This document shows, piece after piece, positions 34,277-43,117 of a stretch of 64,000 bases of DNA. The notes under the pieces were generated by a model, which was not told where the DNA came from, searched no databases, and worked only from the letters and a program-made list of their open reading frames with translations. Within the stretch, counting starts at the first letter, position 1, and each line of letters starts with the position of its first letter. This stretch comes from Micromonospora sp. NBRC 110009 (GTDB taxonomy: Bacteria > Actinomycetota > Actinomycetes > Mycobacteriales > Micromonosporaceae), in contig NZ_CP130427.1 in assembly GCF_030518795.1 (NCBI RefSeq), positions 6,014,001-6,078,000 on the forward strand, in the 5' to 3' direction. A program made the translations under genes and the position numbers.

Positions 34277-35509
34277 ATGCGCGTGGAACTGCAACGCATC
34301 GTCGACCGGGTCGCGGCACGGGTCAGGCGGCCGGCGCTGATCGAGGACCGCCGCCAGCGGGTGGTCGTCTACAGCGAGCACACCGGGGTGATCGACGGGG
34401 TACGCCGCAGCTCGATCCTGCGCCGGCACACCACCCCCGAGGTGATCGCCTGGGCGCGGAAGATCGGCATCATGGAGGCCCGGCAGCCGGTCCGCACCCC
34501 CGCCTGCCCGGAGCTGGACCTGCTGCCCCGGGTGTGCGTGCCGATCCGGCACCGGGACCTGCTGCTGGGGTTCGTCTGGTTCATCGACGCGGCCGACGGG
34601 ATGACCGACGAGGACATCTCGGTGGTGACCGAGGCGGTGCCGGACCTGTCGCTGGCCCTCTACCGGGAGAACCTGCTCGGCGAGCTGACCTCGCAGCGGG
34701 AGACGGAGGCGACCCGTACCCTCCTCGTCGAGTCCCCGGAGGCGCGGTGGGAGGCCGTGCGGTCGCTGCTGACCGACGGCGCGGTCGCCCGCGACGGCCA
34801 GGTCACCGCCCTGGTCGCCGAGCTCGTCGCGGCGCCCGACGAGGCGCTCGACGACGCGGCCCGGATCGCCCTGGAGCACGCCCTCGTCGCCACCCGGCAG
34901 TGGGTCGGGTCCCGCGAGACGTTGCACCTGGTCCGGCACGATCACGGGGTGCTGCTGCTCTGCGGCGGGCGGAGCACCGGGCGGGTGGCGGCGGAGGACG
35001 CCGCCGCACACCTTGACGAGGCCCTGCGCGGCGCCACCCGGGGCCTGGCGTCGGTGGCGCGCACCGTCCTCGGGATCGGCGACGCCCGGCCTCGCCTCTA
35101 CGACAGCGTGCTGTCCTACCAGGAGGCGTTCCAGGCGGCCCGGGTGGCTGTCCAGCTGCCGGCCCTGGGGTCGGTCGTCGCCTGGTCGGAGTTGGGCATC
35201 TATCGCCTGTTGTCCGGTGTGGACGCCCGGCAGTTGGACGCCGCGCGGGTGCACCCGGGGCTGGGCCGGCTGCTGGACGACGAGTCCCAGCAGGTGCTGC
35301 TGGAGACCCTGGAGGCCTACCTCGACCTGGCCGGCAACGCCCACGCCACCGCGGAACGCCTGCGGCTGCACCGGACGACGCTGTACTACCGCCTGCAGCG
35401 GGTGGAGCAGCTCGCCGACACCGACCTCAAGGACGGCAACGAGCGGCTCTGCCTGCACCTGGCACTGAAGCTGGGCCGGCTGACCGGCCGGTACCGGCCC
35501 GGGCGGTAG
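34277..35509 (+). CDS. PucR/CdaR-type transcriptional regulator
   Basis: A 410-residue regulator. The ATG at 34277 follows GGGGGGAG. An N-terminal sensor-like region (about 1-150) has ILRRHTTPEVIAWARK and a GAF-like strand GFVWFIDAADGMTDED. The C-terminal PucR-type helix-turn-helix (HTH_30) is clear: TLEAYLDLAGNAHATAERL and HRTTLYYRLQRVEQL. Members often control purine, amino acid or polyhydroxyalkanoate genes after binding a small ligand. It is transcribed away from the DapA-like gene over a 288-base region that contains an inverted repeat. It lies between two minus-strand genes sharing a promoter pattern, so I infer it controls both. Confidence 0.85.
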   Translation: MRVELQRIVDRVAARVRRPALIEDRRQRVVVYSEHTGVIDGVRRSSILRRHTTPEVIAWARKIGIMEARQPVRTPACPELDLLPRVCVPIRHRDLLLGFVWFIDAADGMTDEDISVVTEAVPDLSLALYRENLLGELTSQRETEATRTLLVESPEARWEAVRSLLTDGAVARDGQVTALVAELVAAPDEALDDAARIALEHALVATRQWVGSRETLHLVRHDHGVLLLCGGRSTGRVAAEDAAAHLDEALRGATRGLASVARTVLGIGDARPRLYDSVLSYQEAFQAARVAVQLPALGSVVAWSELGIYRLLSGVDARQLDAARVHPGLGRLLDDESQQVLLETLEAYLDLAGNAHATAERLRLHRTTLYYRLQRVEQLADTDLKDGNERLCLHLALKLGRLTGRYRPGR

Positions 35510-35514
35510 CCGGC

Positions 35515-35547
35515 GGGGCGGGGCGCCGGTGCCGGGCGCCCCGCCCC
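35515..35547. terminator. Bidirectional hairpin between regulator and CocE genes
   Basis: Perfect 13-base arms (GGGGCGGGGCGCC and its complement) with a seven-base loop lie between the two convergent genes. Confidence 0.8.
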
Positions 35548-35556
35548 AGGTGACGG

Positions 35557-37473
35557 CTACAGGCCGGCGGCCGCCGCCGCCGTCCGGCCGCCGACGATCG
35601 GCAGGGTGATGCGGCTGCGATCGAAGTGGACGGTGAGGTACGCCCGGTTCTGCTTGGCCCGGCTGCTGTAGCCGGAGTAGGAGCCGAGCAGCACCACCCC
35701 GAGCTGGTGGCCGGTGTCGAAGATGTAGTCCTCGGGGAGCAGGTTCAGGTCCACCGCGGTCTTCTCGCCGGGCACCAGCGGCGTCGAGACGGCCGGCGAG
35801 TCGAGGTTCAGGCCGTCGATGACGCCCTTCGTCACCAGTTCCTGCGGGTTGCTGGCGACGGTCTTCTCCGTCCTGCGGTAGCAGGCGTCCTCGGCGAAGC
35901 CACCCCAGTCGGCCGGCTCACCCCAGCAGTCCTCGTCGGTCAGCGTGCGGATGCCGTCGCCTGAGGTGCTGAACCGCTGGCGGGTGCCGTAGTCGACGAG
36001 CAGCCCGGCGAAGCTGGTGTCCGTGCCATCCACGGTGGCGTTGATCCGGACCACCGGGGTGCCCGAGATGTGCAGCGGCGCGGTCAGCGCCGCGGAGAGG
36101 AACACCAGCCGGTTCTCGGTGTTGGCGAGGGGGTCCGACGGGTGGCGGATGGCGTTGGTCGCGGTCATCGTCGGCGTGTCCTGGAAGGTCGCCGACGCGT
36201 TGCCGGGCCCGGAGCGGAGGGACAGCCCGCCGGCGTTGCCGGCGGCCGGTGCCCCCAGGAACACCTGGGTCGGCTGGGTGTCCGGCAGCGGCCACCGGCT
36301 GGCCGTCTCCCAGACGTCCGGCGCCCGCTCCAGGTCGACGGCCGGCTCCCGCATGATCCCGTTGTCGATGCCCTGGAGCCAGTGGTCGAACCAGCGGTGC
36401 AGGGTGTCGACCCAGGCGGCGCGGCGGAAGTCGAACGGGTCGACGTGGCCGGTGCCGGTCAGCCAGAGCTTGCGCGGCACGCCCTGCTCGCCCAGCGCCG
36501 CCCACCACTTGCTGAAGTGGTCCGGGCGGACGTTGTCGTCGTTGATGCCGTGCACCACGAAGACGCTGGCCCGGACCCGGTCGGCGTGCGGCACGTAGTC
36601 CCGCTCCGCCCAGAAGTCGTTGTAGTCCCCGGTGACGTCGTCGCCGCCCTGCCCGAGGGCGGCCCGCACCGGGGCGCAGTACGCCCGGCGGGCCGGGTTG
36701 GTGACCGTGTTCGAGAGGCTGCCCGAGTAGTTGTTCGCCCGGGTGACCAGGCCGTTGCTCCGGGAGTAGTCGTACCAGCTGGAGATCGCCGAGATCGGCA
36801 CGATGGTGGTCAGCCCCGCCACCCCGTCGGCCGCGGCGGCGTTGGCCAGGGTGCCGTCGTAGGACTTGCCGATCATGCCCGTGCGGCCGTTGTGCCAGTC
36901 CGCCACGACCTCCCGACCGGCGGCGTCGAAGCCCGGCCGGCGCCCGTTGAGCCAGTCGATCGCGGTCGGCGCGCTGATGTTGTCGGCCCGCCCGCCGGTG
37001 ACCGGGCAACCGGTCGAGTTGTTGGTGCCGATCATGTCGAGCAGGATCACCGCGTAGCCGCGCGGCACGAAGTAGTTGTCGTAGAAGAGCGGCCACCGGT
37101 CGTTCAGCCCGTCCCCGTCGACGTCGGCCTTGCACTCGCTCTCGTTGCCCCGGCAGACCGTCGAGTAGTACGGGCTGGCGTCCATCACCACCGGCACCTT
37201 CAGCCCTTGCTCGCTCGCCCTCGGCCGGATGATGTCCATGGCCACCACGTCACGGGCCCCGTCGCCGTCGGTGTCGACGTCGGCGGTGACGAAGACCCGT
37301 TCCCGGACCGCGTCGGCGTAGCCGAACACCGGCTGGGTGACGCCGCCGCTGATCACCAGACCCGGGGGTCCGTCGGCGCCCGGCTGGGCCAGGGCGCCGG
37401 TCGCCGGCAGCCCGGTGGCCACGACCGCCAGGGCCACCACCGAGGCGCGCCAGGCACGTCTTGCGCTTCGCAT
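35557..37473 (-). CDS. Secreted CocE/NonD (S15-type) X-Pro dipeptidyl-peptidase-family hydrolase
   Basis: A 638-residue exported hydrolase with a signal peptide ending near TGALAQ. The alpha/beta-hydrolase domain has the nucleophile motif GKSYDG (Ser), the acid-region HGINDDNV and a late GTGHVDP (His). A C-terminal jelly-roll (PepX_C) follows with LVFLSAALTAPLHISG. The family contains Xaa-Pro dipeptidyl-peptidases and cocaine esterase-like enzymes acting on amide or ester bonds after proline. Export suggests peptide use from outside the cell. Its promoter resembles that of the DapA-like gene, so both may answer to the PucR-type regulator. Confidence 0.9.
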   Translation of the reverse strand: MRSARRAWRASVVALAVVATGLPATGALAQPGADGPPGLVISGGVTQPVFGYADAVRERVFVTADVDTDGDGARDVVAMDIIRPRASEQGLKVPVVMDASPYYSTVCRGNESECKADVDGDGLNDRWPLFYDNYFVPRGYAVILLDMIGTNNSTGCPVTGGRADNISAPTAIDWLNGRRPGFDAAGREVVADWHNGRTGMIGKSYDGTLANAAAADGVAGLTTIVPISAISSWYDYSRSNGLVTRANNYSGSLSNTVTNPARRAYCAPVRAALGQGGDDVTGDYNDFWAERDYVPHADRVRASVFVVHGINDDNVRPDHFSKWWAALGEQGVPRKLWLTGTGHVDPFDFRRAAWVDTLHRWFDHWLQGIDNGIMREPAVDLERAPDVWETASRWPLPDTQPTQVFLGAPAAGNAGGLSLRSGPGNASATFQDTPTMTATNAIRHPSDPLANTENRLVFLSAALTAPLHISGTPVVRINATVDGTDTSFAGLLVDYGTRQRFSTSGDGIRTLTDEDCWGEPADWGGFAEDACYRRTEKTVASNPQELVTKGVIDGLNLDSPAVSTPLVPGEKTAVDLNLLPEDYIFDTGHQLGVVLLGSYSGYSSRAKQNRAYLTVHFDRSRITLPIVGGRTAAAAAGL

Positions 37474-37557
37474 CCGCGTGCTCCTCCTCCCCGCACCGGC
37501 CGTCGTGCGCGGCTCCGCCCCGCGTCCGGGCGGACCACCGCCGCGACGGTCGCCCCG

Positions 37558-37633
37558 AACCTATTGATCGACGCGGGTCCACGTCATCGGACACCTGTGG
37601 AAGTTGACCCGCGTCGGCTCCTACGGCTGTCGC
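37558..37633 (-). promoter_or_regulatory. Promoter/operator of the CocE gene with shared 13-mer
   Basis: On the minus strand TAGGTT is at 37563-37558. CTACGGCTGTCGC (plus strand) is at 37621-37633, 148 bases from the start codon and 58 bases from the -10-like element. A GACANNTG...GGAAG block 17 bases before the 13-mer is also shared with 34106-34150. A separate ten-base inverted repeat (37570-37579 with 37606-37615) overlaps it. Confidence 0.55.
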
Positions 37634-37655
37634 AGGGGCCGGGCCGGGACGCGAA

Positions 37656-37692
37656 GGTGCCGGGCACGAGGGTCGACCCCGTGCCCGGCACC
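37656..37692 (-). terminator. Hairpin after the ThuA/GSDH/DUF1080 gene
   Basis: Perfect 13-base arms GGTGCCGGGCACG and CGTGCCCGGCACC with an 11-base loop, 8 bases past the stop. Confidence 0.8.
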
Positions 37693-37699
37693 GGTCCGG

Positions 37700-40600
37700 T
37701 TACAGCTCCCGGACCCGTACGTCGCGGATCTCGATCAGGTCGTTGTTGCTGTGGTTCTGCAACCCGACGAACCCGCTGAGGAACTGGCGCAGGTCGGTCG
37801 GCGGGTCACCCGCCCGGCTCGACGCCTTGCCCGGCGTGTTGTCGAACTCGTTGATCACCACGCCGTTCCGGATGATCGAGTAGTGCTGCCCGACCACCCG
37901 GACCTCGTAGTCGTTCCACTGGCCCTTCGGGGTCACCCCCGCCTGGTCCAGGTTGTTCGGGTCGAAGTTGTAGATCGACCCGGTCTTCTGCGGCTCACCG
38001 GTCGGCCCGTCGTAGATCTGGATCTCGTGGCCGCAGTAGATCGCCACCCAGGCCTGCGAGCTGCGGGCCGAGCCGACCGTGCCGCAACTGCCGGCCGGCC
38101 GCTGGTCCACCGGGATCCGTGGGTCCGGGAACCGGGTGAAGACCCCGCTGTTCGCGTACGTGGTGCCGGTGGAGACGTCCCGGAACTTCAACCGCAGCGA
38201 GAAGTCGGCGAACTCGTCCTTGGCGTACCAGAGCATGCCGAGCCCGCCGGAGCTGCGGATGGAACCCTCGGGCTGCAGGGTGAACGATCCGCTGGGCGCC
38301 TGCCGCCAGTCGGCCAGTGACCCGGCGGTGCCGTCGAAGAGCGGCTGGTAGCCCGGCACCTTGCCGATCTGCGACTGGGCCGCCGCGCTGTTCAGCTTGG
38401 CCGCCTCCTTGTTGTCCAGCACGCCGTCGCCGCGCAGGTCGTTGACCACGTCGGCGACGTGGCTGACGAACTGGCCGTGGTTCGACCAGTTCCGCTCGTC
38501 GTCGATCAGGTCGTTGACCGTGCAGCCGCCGCCGACCTCGTGGTTGGTCACCCCGGTGTCGGTGTCGAGCAGCCGGACCGTCTTGCCGGTGTCCGGCGCG
38601 GCACAGCCGGTGGTGACGGTGATCTTCGCGGTGGAGGTGGTGCCGTCGGCGTACGTCACCTTGAGGGTCGCCTGGTAGGTGCCGTAGTCGGCGTAGGTGT
38701 GGGTCGGGTTGGCCTCGTGCGACGGCGCGCTGCCGTCACCGAAGTTCCACTCCCACGCCACACCGCCGGCCCGGGCCGCCGAGAACGCGATGGTCTTCGG
38801 CTGGCTCGGGGTGACCGCCCGCCAGGTGGCGTCGCTCGGCCGCGGCGTCGCCTCGCCACCGGTGTACACGACCCGGATCAGCTTCTGGTTGCCGTGCAGG
38901 CTGAAGAAGCCGCCCGCGTAGTCGAGCATGTAGAGCGCTCCGTCCGGGCCGAACTTGGCGTCCATCCAGGACTGCAGCTGGGTGGCGCCGGAACCGGAAC
39001 GGATGATCTGACGCAGGTCCTCGGCGAAAGCCGGCGGGCGGTGGTCGGCCACCCCGGCCGGGTCGACGGTGACGGCGACCCGGTTGCTGGCGTTGGACTC
39101 GTCACCGATGAACCACTTGTCGTCCCAGTACGCCGGCCAGGCGACGCCGCTGCCGGTGTCCACCTTGTCCCGGTGGTAGGTCGGGCCGTTCATGATGGCC
39201 TGCCCGCCGCCCTTGAGGTACGGCTGGGTGAAGGTCTCCTCGCCCAGCACGTACGAGGGCAGCCCGCTGCCGTCGGTCCGCTTCGGGAAGACCGGGCCAC
39301 CGCCCTGCGGCGAGTACCAGATCATGTTGTCCCGGATCGGCGGGAGGTTCACCAGGCCGGTGTTGCGCGGCGAGGTGTTCTTCGGGTTGTCGCAGTCGTA
39401 CCAGCCCGTCAGCACGTTCGCGTCGGTGTTGCTGCGGTCCCGGTACGGCTGCCGGTTACCCATGCAGTACGGCCAGCCCTGGTTTCCCGCGGAGGTGATG
39501 ATCGTGGCGGTCTCGTACTTGGCCGGGCCGAGGTCCGGGCTCGGGGCGCCGGCGTCCGGGCCGACCCAGGCCGCGGTCAGCCAGTGGTTGACCGGGTCCC
39601 AGGCGATGCGGGCGATGTTGCGCACGCCCATCACGTAGATCTCCGGGCGACTCTTGCCGCCGCCCTCCTCCTTGCCGGTGAACAGGTTGCCGGCCGGGAT
39701 GGTGTAGGTGCCGTCCGCCTCCGGGTGGATGCGGAGGATCTTGCCGTTGAGGTCGTTGGTGTTGCCGGCGGTACGCCGGGCGTCCTGGAACGAGGTGCCC
39801 TTGTAGTCCTGGGTCCAGTTGTTGCCGGAGTACCCGTTCGACCCGCCGGAGGAGTTGCTGTCACCGGAGCCGATGTAGAGGTTGCCGCTCTCGTCGAACG
39901 TCATCCCGCCACCGGCGTGGCAGCAGCTGTGGATCTGGGTGTCCCAGTGCAGCAGGTCCTTGCGGGTGCTCTGGTCGATGGTCTGCTTCGCGGCGTCGTA
40001 GGTGAACCGGGAGACGGTCCGCTGGCCGATCCGCCGGTCCCGGTCGATCGACTCGTGCGGCATCCAGTAGACGTAGACCCAGCCGTTCTCGGCGAACTTC
40101 GGGTCCAGGGTGATGCCGACCAGGCCCTCCTCGTTCTTCACCAGTTCACTGCCGCTGCCCCGGTTGCCCATCACGGCGAGCGCGGTGAGCAGCTTGGGCT
40201 GCTTGGTCTTCGGGTCCCACTGGTGGATCGTGCCGCAGCCGAGGCCGACCTTGGGGTCGTCCCAGCTCACGATCGGCCCGGACGGGCAGGCCGCCTTGCC
40301 GATGTAGAACACCTTCCCGTCGGGGGCGATGGTGAGGCCGTGCGGCTCACCGATCTGGTCGAGCTGGCCCGACTGGTTCGCGGCGGTGAGCCGCTCGATC
40401 CGGTAGTTCGACGCGATGGTGGCCTGGCAGTCGCCGCGGACCAGGCCCGCCGACCACTTGATGGCCCCGGCCAGGTGGCCCTGGAACTGCTTGTCGCTGG
40501 TCCAGCTCGCCTCGGTCCGGCCCATGCCGGTGTAGAAGGACCGCCCACCCTCGTAGTCCTGGCACCACGACACCGGGTGGAACGCCCCGTTGCCGCTCAG

Positions 40601-41758
40601 GCCCGCGTTGTAGGTCCCCTCCTCGACCTGCGCGACCGTGTGGACCTTGCCGATCGGGCTCGGGTCCCAGTTGATCCACTGGTCGGAGCGGGTCCAGGTC
40701 AGCGGCAGGCCCTTGTTGGCCGGGTGCTGCCGGTCGGTGAGGTCGACGGTGGCCTTCTGCACCGTGCTCTCCGGCGCCGGGCCGGCGTCCGGCCCGATCA
40801 GCCACAGCTCGGCCAGCTGGATCAGCGGCTCCCCGCTGTTCGCCGTGACGTTGAGCCGGTAGTGCTGGTAGGCGGTGGTGTTGGTGAAGCTGTACTGCTT
40901 GGTCTGGAACCGCTGCGGGAAGGTCTCGTTGCTGCGGGTGTCCAGGTCCGTCCAAGTGGTGCCGTCCTGGGAGCCCTGCAGGGTCCAGTTCTTCGGGTCC
41001 CGGCCGGGGAAGTCGTTGGCCGACGTGAGGGCGTACCGGCTGACCACCACCGGCGTGGCCAGCTTCGCCGCCAGCCAGCCGGTCGGCGAGAAGGTCAGCC
41101 ACTTGGTGCCGGTCGACCCGTCGATCGCCTTCGCGGCGGTCTCGTTGGGCGGGTTCTCCCCGCTCGCGGTCGCCGAGACCGGCTTCTCCGCGTTGGGCAG
41201 GCCGGCGGCCGGCCGGGTGCCGATCAGGCCGGTGAACCAGGACGAGTCGGGCTGGGCGCGCGCCGCGTCGTGCACGCCGACGAACCCGCCGCCGCTCTTC
41301 ACGTACGCCTGGAACGCCGCCTCCTGCGCGTCGTTGAGGGTGACGCCGTTGGCGGAGAGGAACACCACGGCCCGGTAGCGGGCCAGGTTGCCGAAGGTGA
41401 ACACCGCCGGGTCGGCGGAGTCGTCGACGCTGAAGCCCTGCTGCTCCCCCAGGTCCCGGATGGTCGCGGTGGCCTTGGCGACCGGGTCGTCCTGCTTGTC
41501 CACCGGGCCGTGGAAGACCAGCACCTTGACCGCCGCGGCGGCCTCGGCCGCGGCCGCGGGCGTCGGGGTGAGGGTCTGGCCCGGCAGGGCCAGCAGGCCG
41601 AGCGCCAGGGCGGCGCTCGACGCGAGCGCCCCGACGCGGCGGCGGCCGCCGGGGCGACGCGGACCGGTCGACGGGGGCGGTGTGGGCGTGATCGGTCCCG
41701 TCGGATCGGCGCCGAGGCCGATCCAGCGGGAGAACCGGAAATGGCGTCTGTCGGCCAT
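37700..41758 (-). CDS. Secreted multidomain ThuA / discoidin / sugar dehydrogenase / PKD / DUF1080 protein
   Basis: A 1,352-residue exported protein; the ATG at 41758 follows GGAGGAGTCGAG. After a long n-region, the signal core is at about 45-62. Order of parts (approximate): ThuA-like 75-175 (KVLVFHGPVDKQ, VGVHDAAR); a discoidin/F5-8 type C module 185-320; the rest of ThuA 325-445 (GGRSFYTGMGRTEASW); a glucose/sorbosone dehydrogenase propeller 460-960 (EEGLVGITLDPKF, HAGGGMTFDESGNLY, NDLNGKILRI); a PKD domain 970-1050 (EWNFGDGS); a roughly 80-residue NHG domain; and DUF1080 at 1128-1352 (YQPLFDGT, WNDYEVRVVGQHYSI). GSDH-type propellers bind PQQ and oxidise sugars; DUF1080 includes 3-keto-glycoside hydrolases. 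I infer oxidation and cleavage of a glycoside outside the cell. Confidence 0.88.
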   Translation of the reverse strand: MADRRHFRFSRWIGLGADPTGPITPTPPPSTGPRRPGGRRRVGALASSAALALGLLALPGQTLTPTPAAAAEAAAAVKVLVFHGPVDKQDDPVAKATATIRDLGEQQGFSVDDSADPAVFTFGNLARYRAVVFLSANGVTLNDAQEAAFQAYVKSGGGFVGVHDAARAQPDSSWFTGLIGTRPAAGLPNAEKPVSATASGENPPNETAAKAIDGSTGTKWLTFSPTGWLAAKLATPVVVSRYALTSANDFPGRDPKNWTLQGSQDGTTWTDLDTRSNETFPQRFQTKQYSFTNTTAYQHYRLNVTANSGEPLIQLAELWLIGPDAGPAPESTVQKATVDLTDRQHPANKGLPLTWTRSDQWINWDPSPIGKVHTVAQVEEGTYNAGLSGNGAFHPVSWCQDYEGGRSFYTGMGRTEASWTSDKQFQGHLAGAIKWSAGLVRGDCQATIASNYRIERLTAANQSGQLDQIGEPHGLTIAPDGKVFYIGKAACPSGPIVSWDDPKVGLGCGTIHQWDPKTKQPKLLTALAVMGNRGSGSELVKNEEGLVGITLDPKFAENGWVYVYWMPHESIDRDRRIGQRTVSRFTYDAAKQTIDQSTRKDLLHWDTQIHSCCHAGGGMTFDESGNLYIGSGDSNSSGGSNGYSGNNWTQDYKGTSFQDARRTAGNTNDLNGKILRIHPEADGTYTIPAGNLFTGKEEGGGKSRPEIYVMGVRNIARIAWDPVNHWLTAAWVGPDAGAPSPDLGPAKYETATIITSAGNQGWPYCMGNRQPYRDRSNTDANVLTGWYDCDNPKNTSPRNTGLVNLPPIRDNMIWYSPQGGGPVFPKRTDGSGLPSYVLGEETFTQPYLKGGGQAIMNGPTYHRDKVDTGSGVAWPAYWDDKWFIGDESNASNRVAVTVDPAGVADHRPPAFAEDLRQIIRSGSGATQLQSWMDAKFGPDGALYMLDYAGGFFSLHGNQKLIRVVYTGGEATPRPSDATWRAVTPSQPKTIAFSAARAGGVAWEWNFGDGSAPSHEANPTHTYADYGTYQATLKVTYADGTTSTAKITVTTGCAAPDTGKTVRLLDTDTGVTNHEVGGGCTVNDLIDDERNWSNHGQFVSHVADVVNDLRGDGVLDNKEAAKLNSAAAQSQIGKVPGYQPLFDGTAGSLADWRQAPSGSFTLQPEGSIRSSGGLGMLWYAKDEFADFSLRLKFRDVSTGTTYANSGVFTRFPDPRIPVDQRPAGSCGTVGSARSSQAWVAIYCGHEIQIYDGPTGEPQKTGSIYNFDPNNLDQAGVTPKGQWNDYEVRVVGQHYSIIRNGVVINEFDNTPGKASSRAGDPPTDLRQFLSGFVGLQNHSNNDLIEIRDVRVREL

Positions 41759-41900
41759 CTCGACTCCTCCTGGGTTGGGTTTCCGGGTTCGTCGACTCCG
41801 CCGGCGAGCTGAGACGCTCACCGGATGAGGGCGTACGCGTCCACCGGCGCCACCCGTGCGCGGGCGGCCGGTGCGGCGGTGCGGGTGGTGGTGCGGTCCG

Positions 41901-41937
41901 GGGACCGCCGGTCCTCGACGCTGAGGCCGGCGGTCCC
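41901..41937 (-). terminator. Hairpin after the multicopper oxidase gene
   Basis: Arms GGGACCGCCGGTCCTC and GAGGCCGGCGGTCCC pair with one bulge and a six-base loop, 8 bases past the oxidase stop. It separates the oxidase transcript from the ThuA/GSDH gene. Confidence 0.65.
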
Positions 41938-41944
41938 GAACCCG

Positions 41945-43117
41945 TCAGTCGTGCTGGTGGGCGGCGTCGTCGGCGGCGGGCGCCGCGGCGGCGTCGGCGG
42001 CGGTGTGCTGGTGGTGGTCCATGCCGGGCGGCATGTTCCCGTTCTCGTCCAGGACGTGCAGCATCGTCGACATCCCGGCGTCGGAGTGGAACTGCATGTG
42101 GCAGTGCAGCATCCAGTGGCCCGGCCCGACCGAGTCGCCGGCGACCACGCTGACGCCGAAGGAGTCGCCCGGGCCGAGCGTCTTGTTGTCGATGATCGGC
42201 ACGGAGTCGGCGAACGGCTGTCCGTTGCTCACCACCCCGGTGCGGGTGTCCGCCCAGGAGTGCCCGTGCAGGTGGAAGGTGTGCATGTCGTTGCCGACGC
42301 CGACCACGACGAACTCCACCCGCTCCCCCTTGCGGGCGACCAGGCAGGTCGGGCCGGGCTGCGGGTTCACCTCCGCGCAGGTGTCAGTCGCGGTGCCACG
42401 GCGCAGGTTGATGCTCTGCCGGTCACCGAAGACCACGGTGTAGGTGCGGTCCGGCTTCGGGTCGCCGGGGCGGCGGACCACCAGGCCGCCGAAGAGGCCG
42501 GCGGAGAGCCCCTGGGTGCCGTGCGGGCCACCCACCACATGGTCGTGGTACCACCAGTACCCGGCGGTGCCCTGCGCCCCGGTCCGGTTGTTCCGCGGCT
42601 GGGCGTACCAGGTGTAGGTGCGGGAGCCGCCCGACGGGACGTACGACCCGCTCTGCACCGTGCCGTCGGAGTCCTGGGTGTACTTGACCCCGTGCACGTG
42701 CAGGGAGACACCCAGCGGGTGGCTCGGGTCGGTCCGCAGCGCCGCCAGCGTCGCCTCGGGCACCTGGTTGTGCAGGGTGATGGCGAGGCACTCGCCCTCC
42801 ATCATCTCCATCAGCGGGCCCGGGTAGGAGGCGGTCTCGGGGGTGAGGCCGTAGCCGAGCCGGACCTGGGTGCCGTCCTTCGGCAGCTCCACCGCGTACA
42901 GCTGGATGGTGCGGTCCGGCTTGGTGCAGCCGTCCGGACGTTCGGCGAACATCCCGGTGCGGGCGGCGGCGAAGCCGCCGGCGCCGACCAGGGTGAGCAG
43001 CACGACCGCCGCGACGACCAGGATCCGCCGGGCACCGGTGCGCGGGCGCTCCCGCCGGGTGTCCACCGGCCCGGGCTCGGCCGCCGGCCCGTCCTCGACC
43101 AGCCGCCAGGCGCTCAC
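41945..43117 (-). CDS. Membrane-anchored multicopper oxidase
   Basis: A 390-residue protein with one N-terminal membrane segment at about 31-51, acting as anchor or uncleaved signal. The copper sites are visible: HVHGVKY (H140, H142), WWYHDH (about 190), HTFHLHGHSW, and the blue-copper HCHMQFHSDAGM motif from residue 338 with Cys339 and a Met axial ligand. The C-terminus is His-rich (DHHQH, HQHD). Multicopper oxidases take single electrons from phenols, metals or cupredoxins and reduce oxygen to water. The GTG start overlaps the stop of the exported isomerase gene by four bases (GTGA), so the two are co-translated, which is an unusual pairing. Confidence 0.9.
   Translation of the reverse strand: MSAWRLVEDGPAAEPGPVDTRRERPRTGARRILVVAAVVLLTLVGAGGFAAARTGMFAERPDGCTKPDRTIQLYAVELPKDGTQVRLGYGLTPETASYPGPLMEMMEGECLAITLHNQVPEATLAALRTDPSHPLGVSLHVHGVKYTQDSDGTVQSGSYVPSGGSRTYTWYAQPRNNRTGAQGTAGYWWYHDHVVGGPHGTQGLSAGLFGGLVVRRPGDPKPDRTYTVVFGDRQSINLRRGTATDTCAEVNPQPGPTCLVARKGERVEFVVVGVGNDMHTFHLHGHSWADTRTGVVSNGQPFADSVPIIDNKTLGPGDSFGVSVVAGDSVGPGHWMLHCHMQFHSDAGMSTMLHVLDENGNMPPGMDHHQHTAADAAAAPAADDAAHQHD

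Noticed and set aside
38459..41812. Very long open plus-strand frame of over 1,100 codons
   Set aside because: It is antisense to the ThuA/GSDH/DUF1080 gene. The high GC content keeps the frame open, the translation is Arg/Gly/Val-rich without domains, and the opposite strand has clear families.
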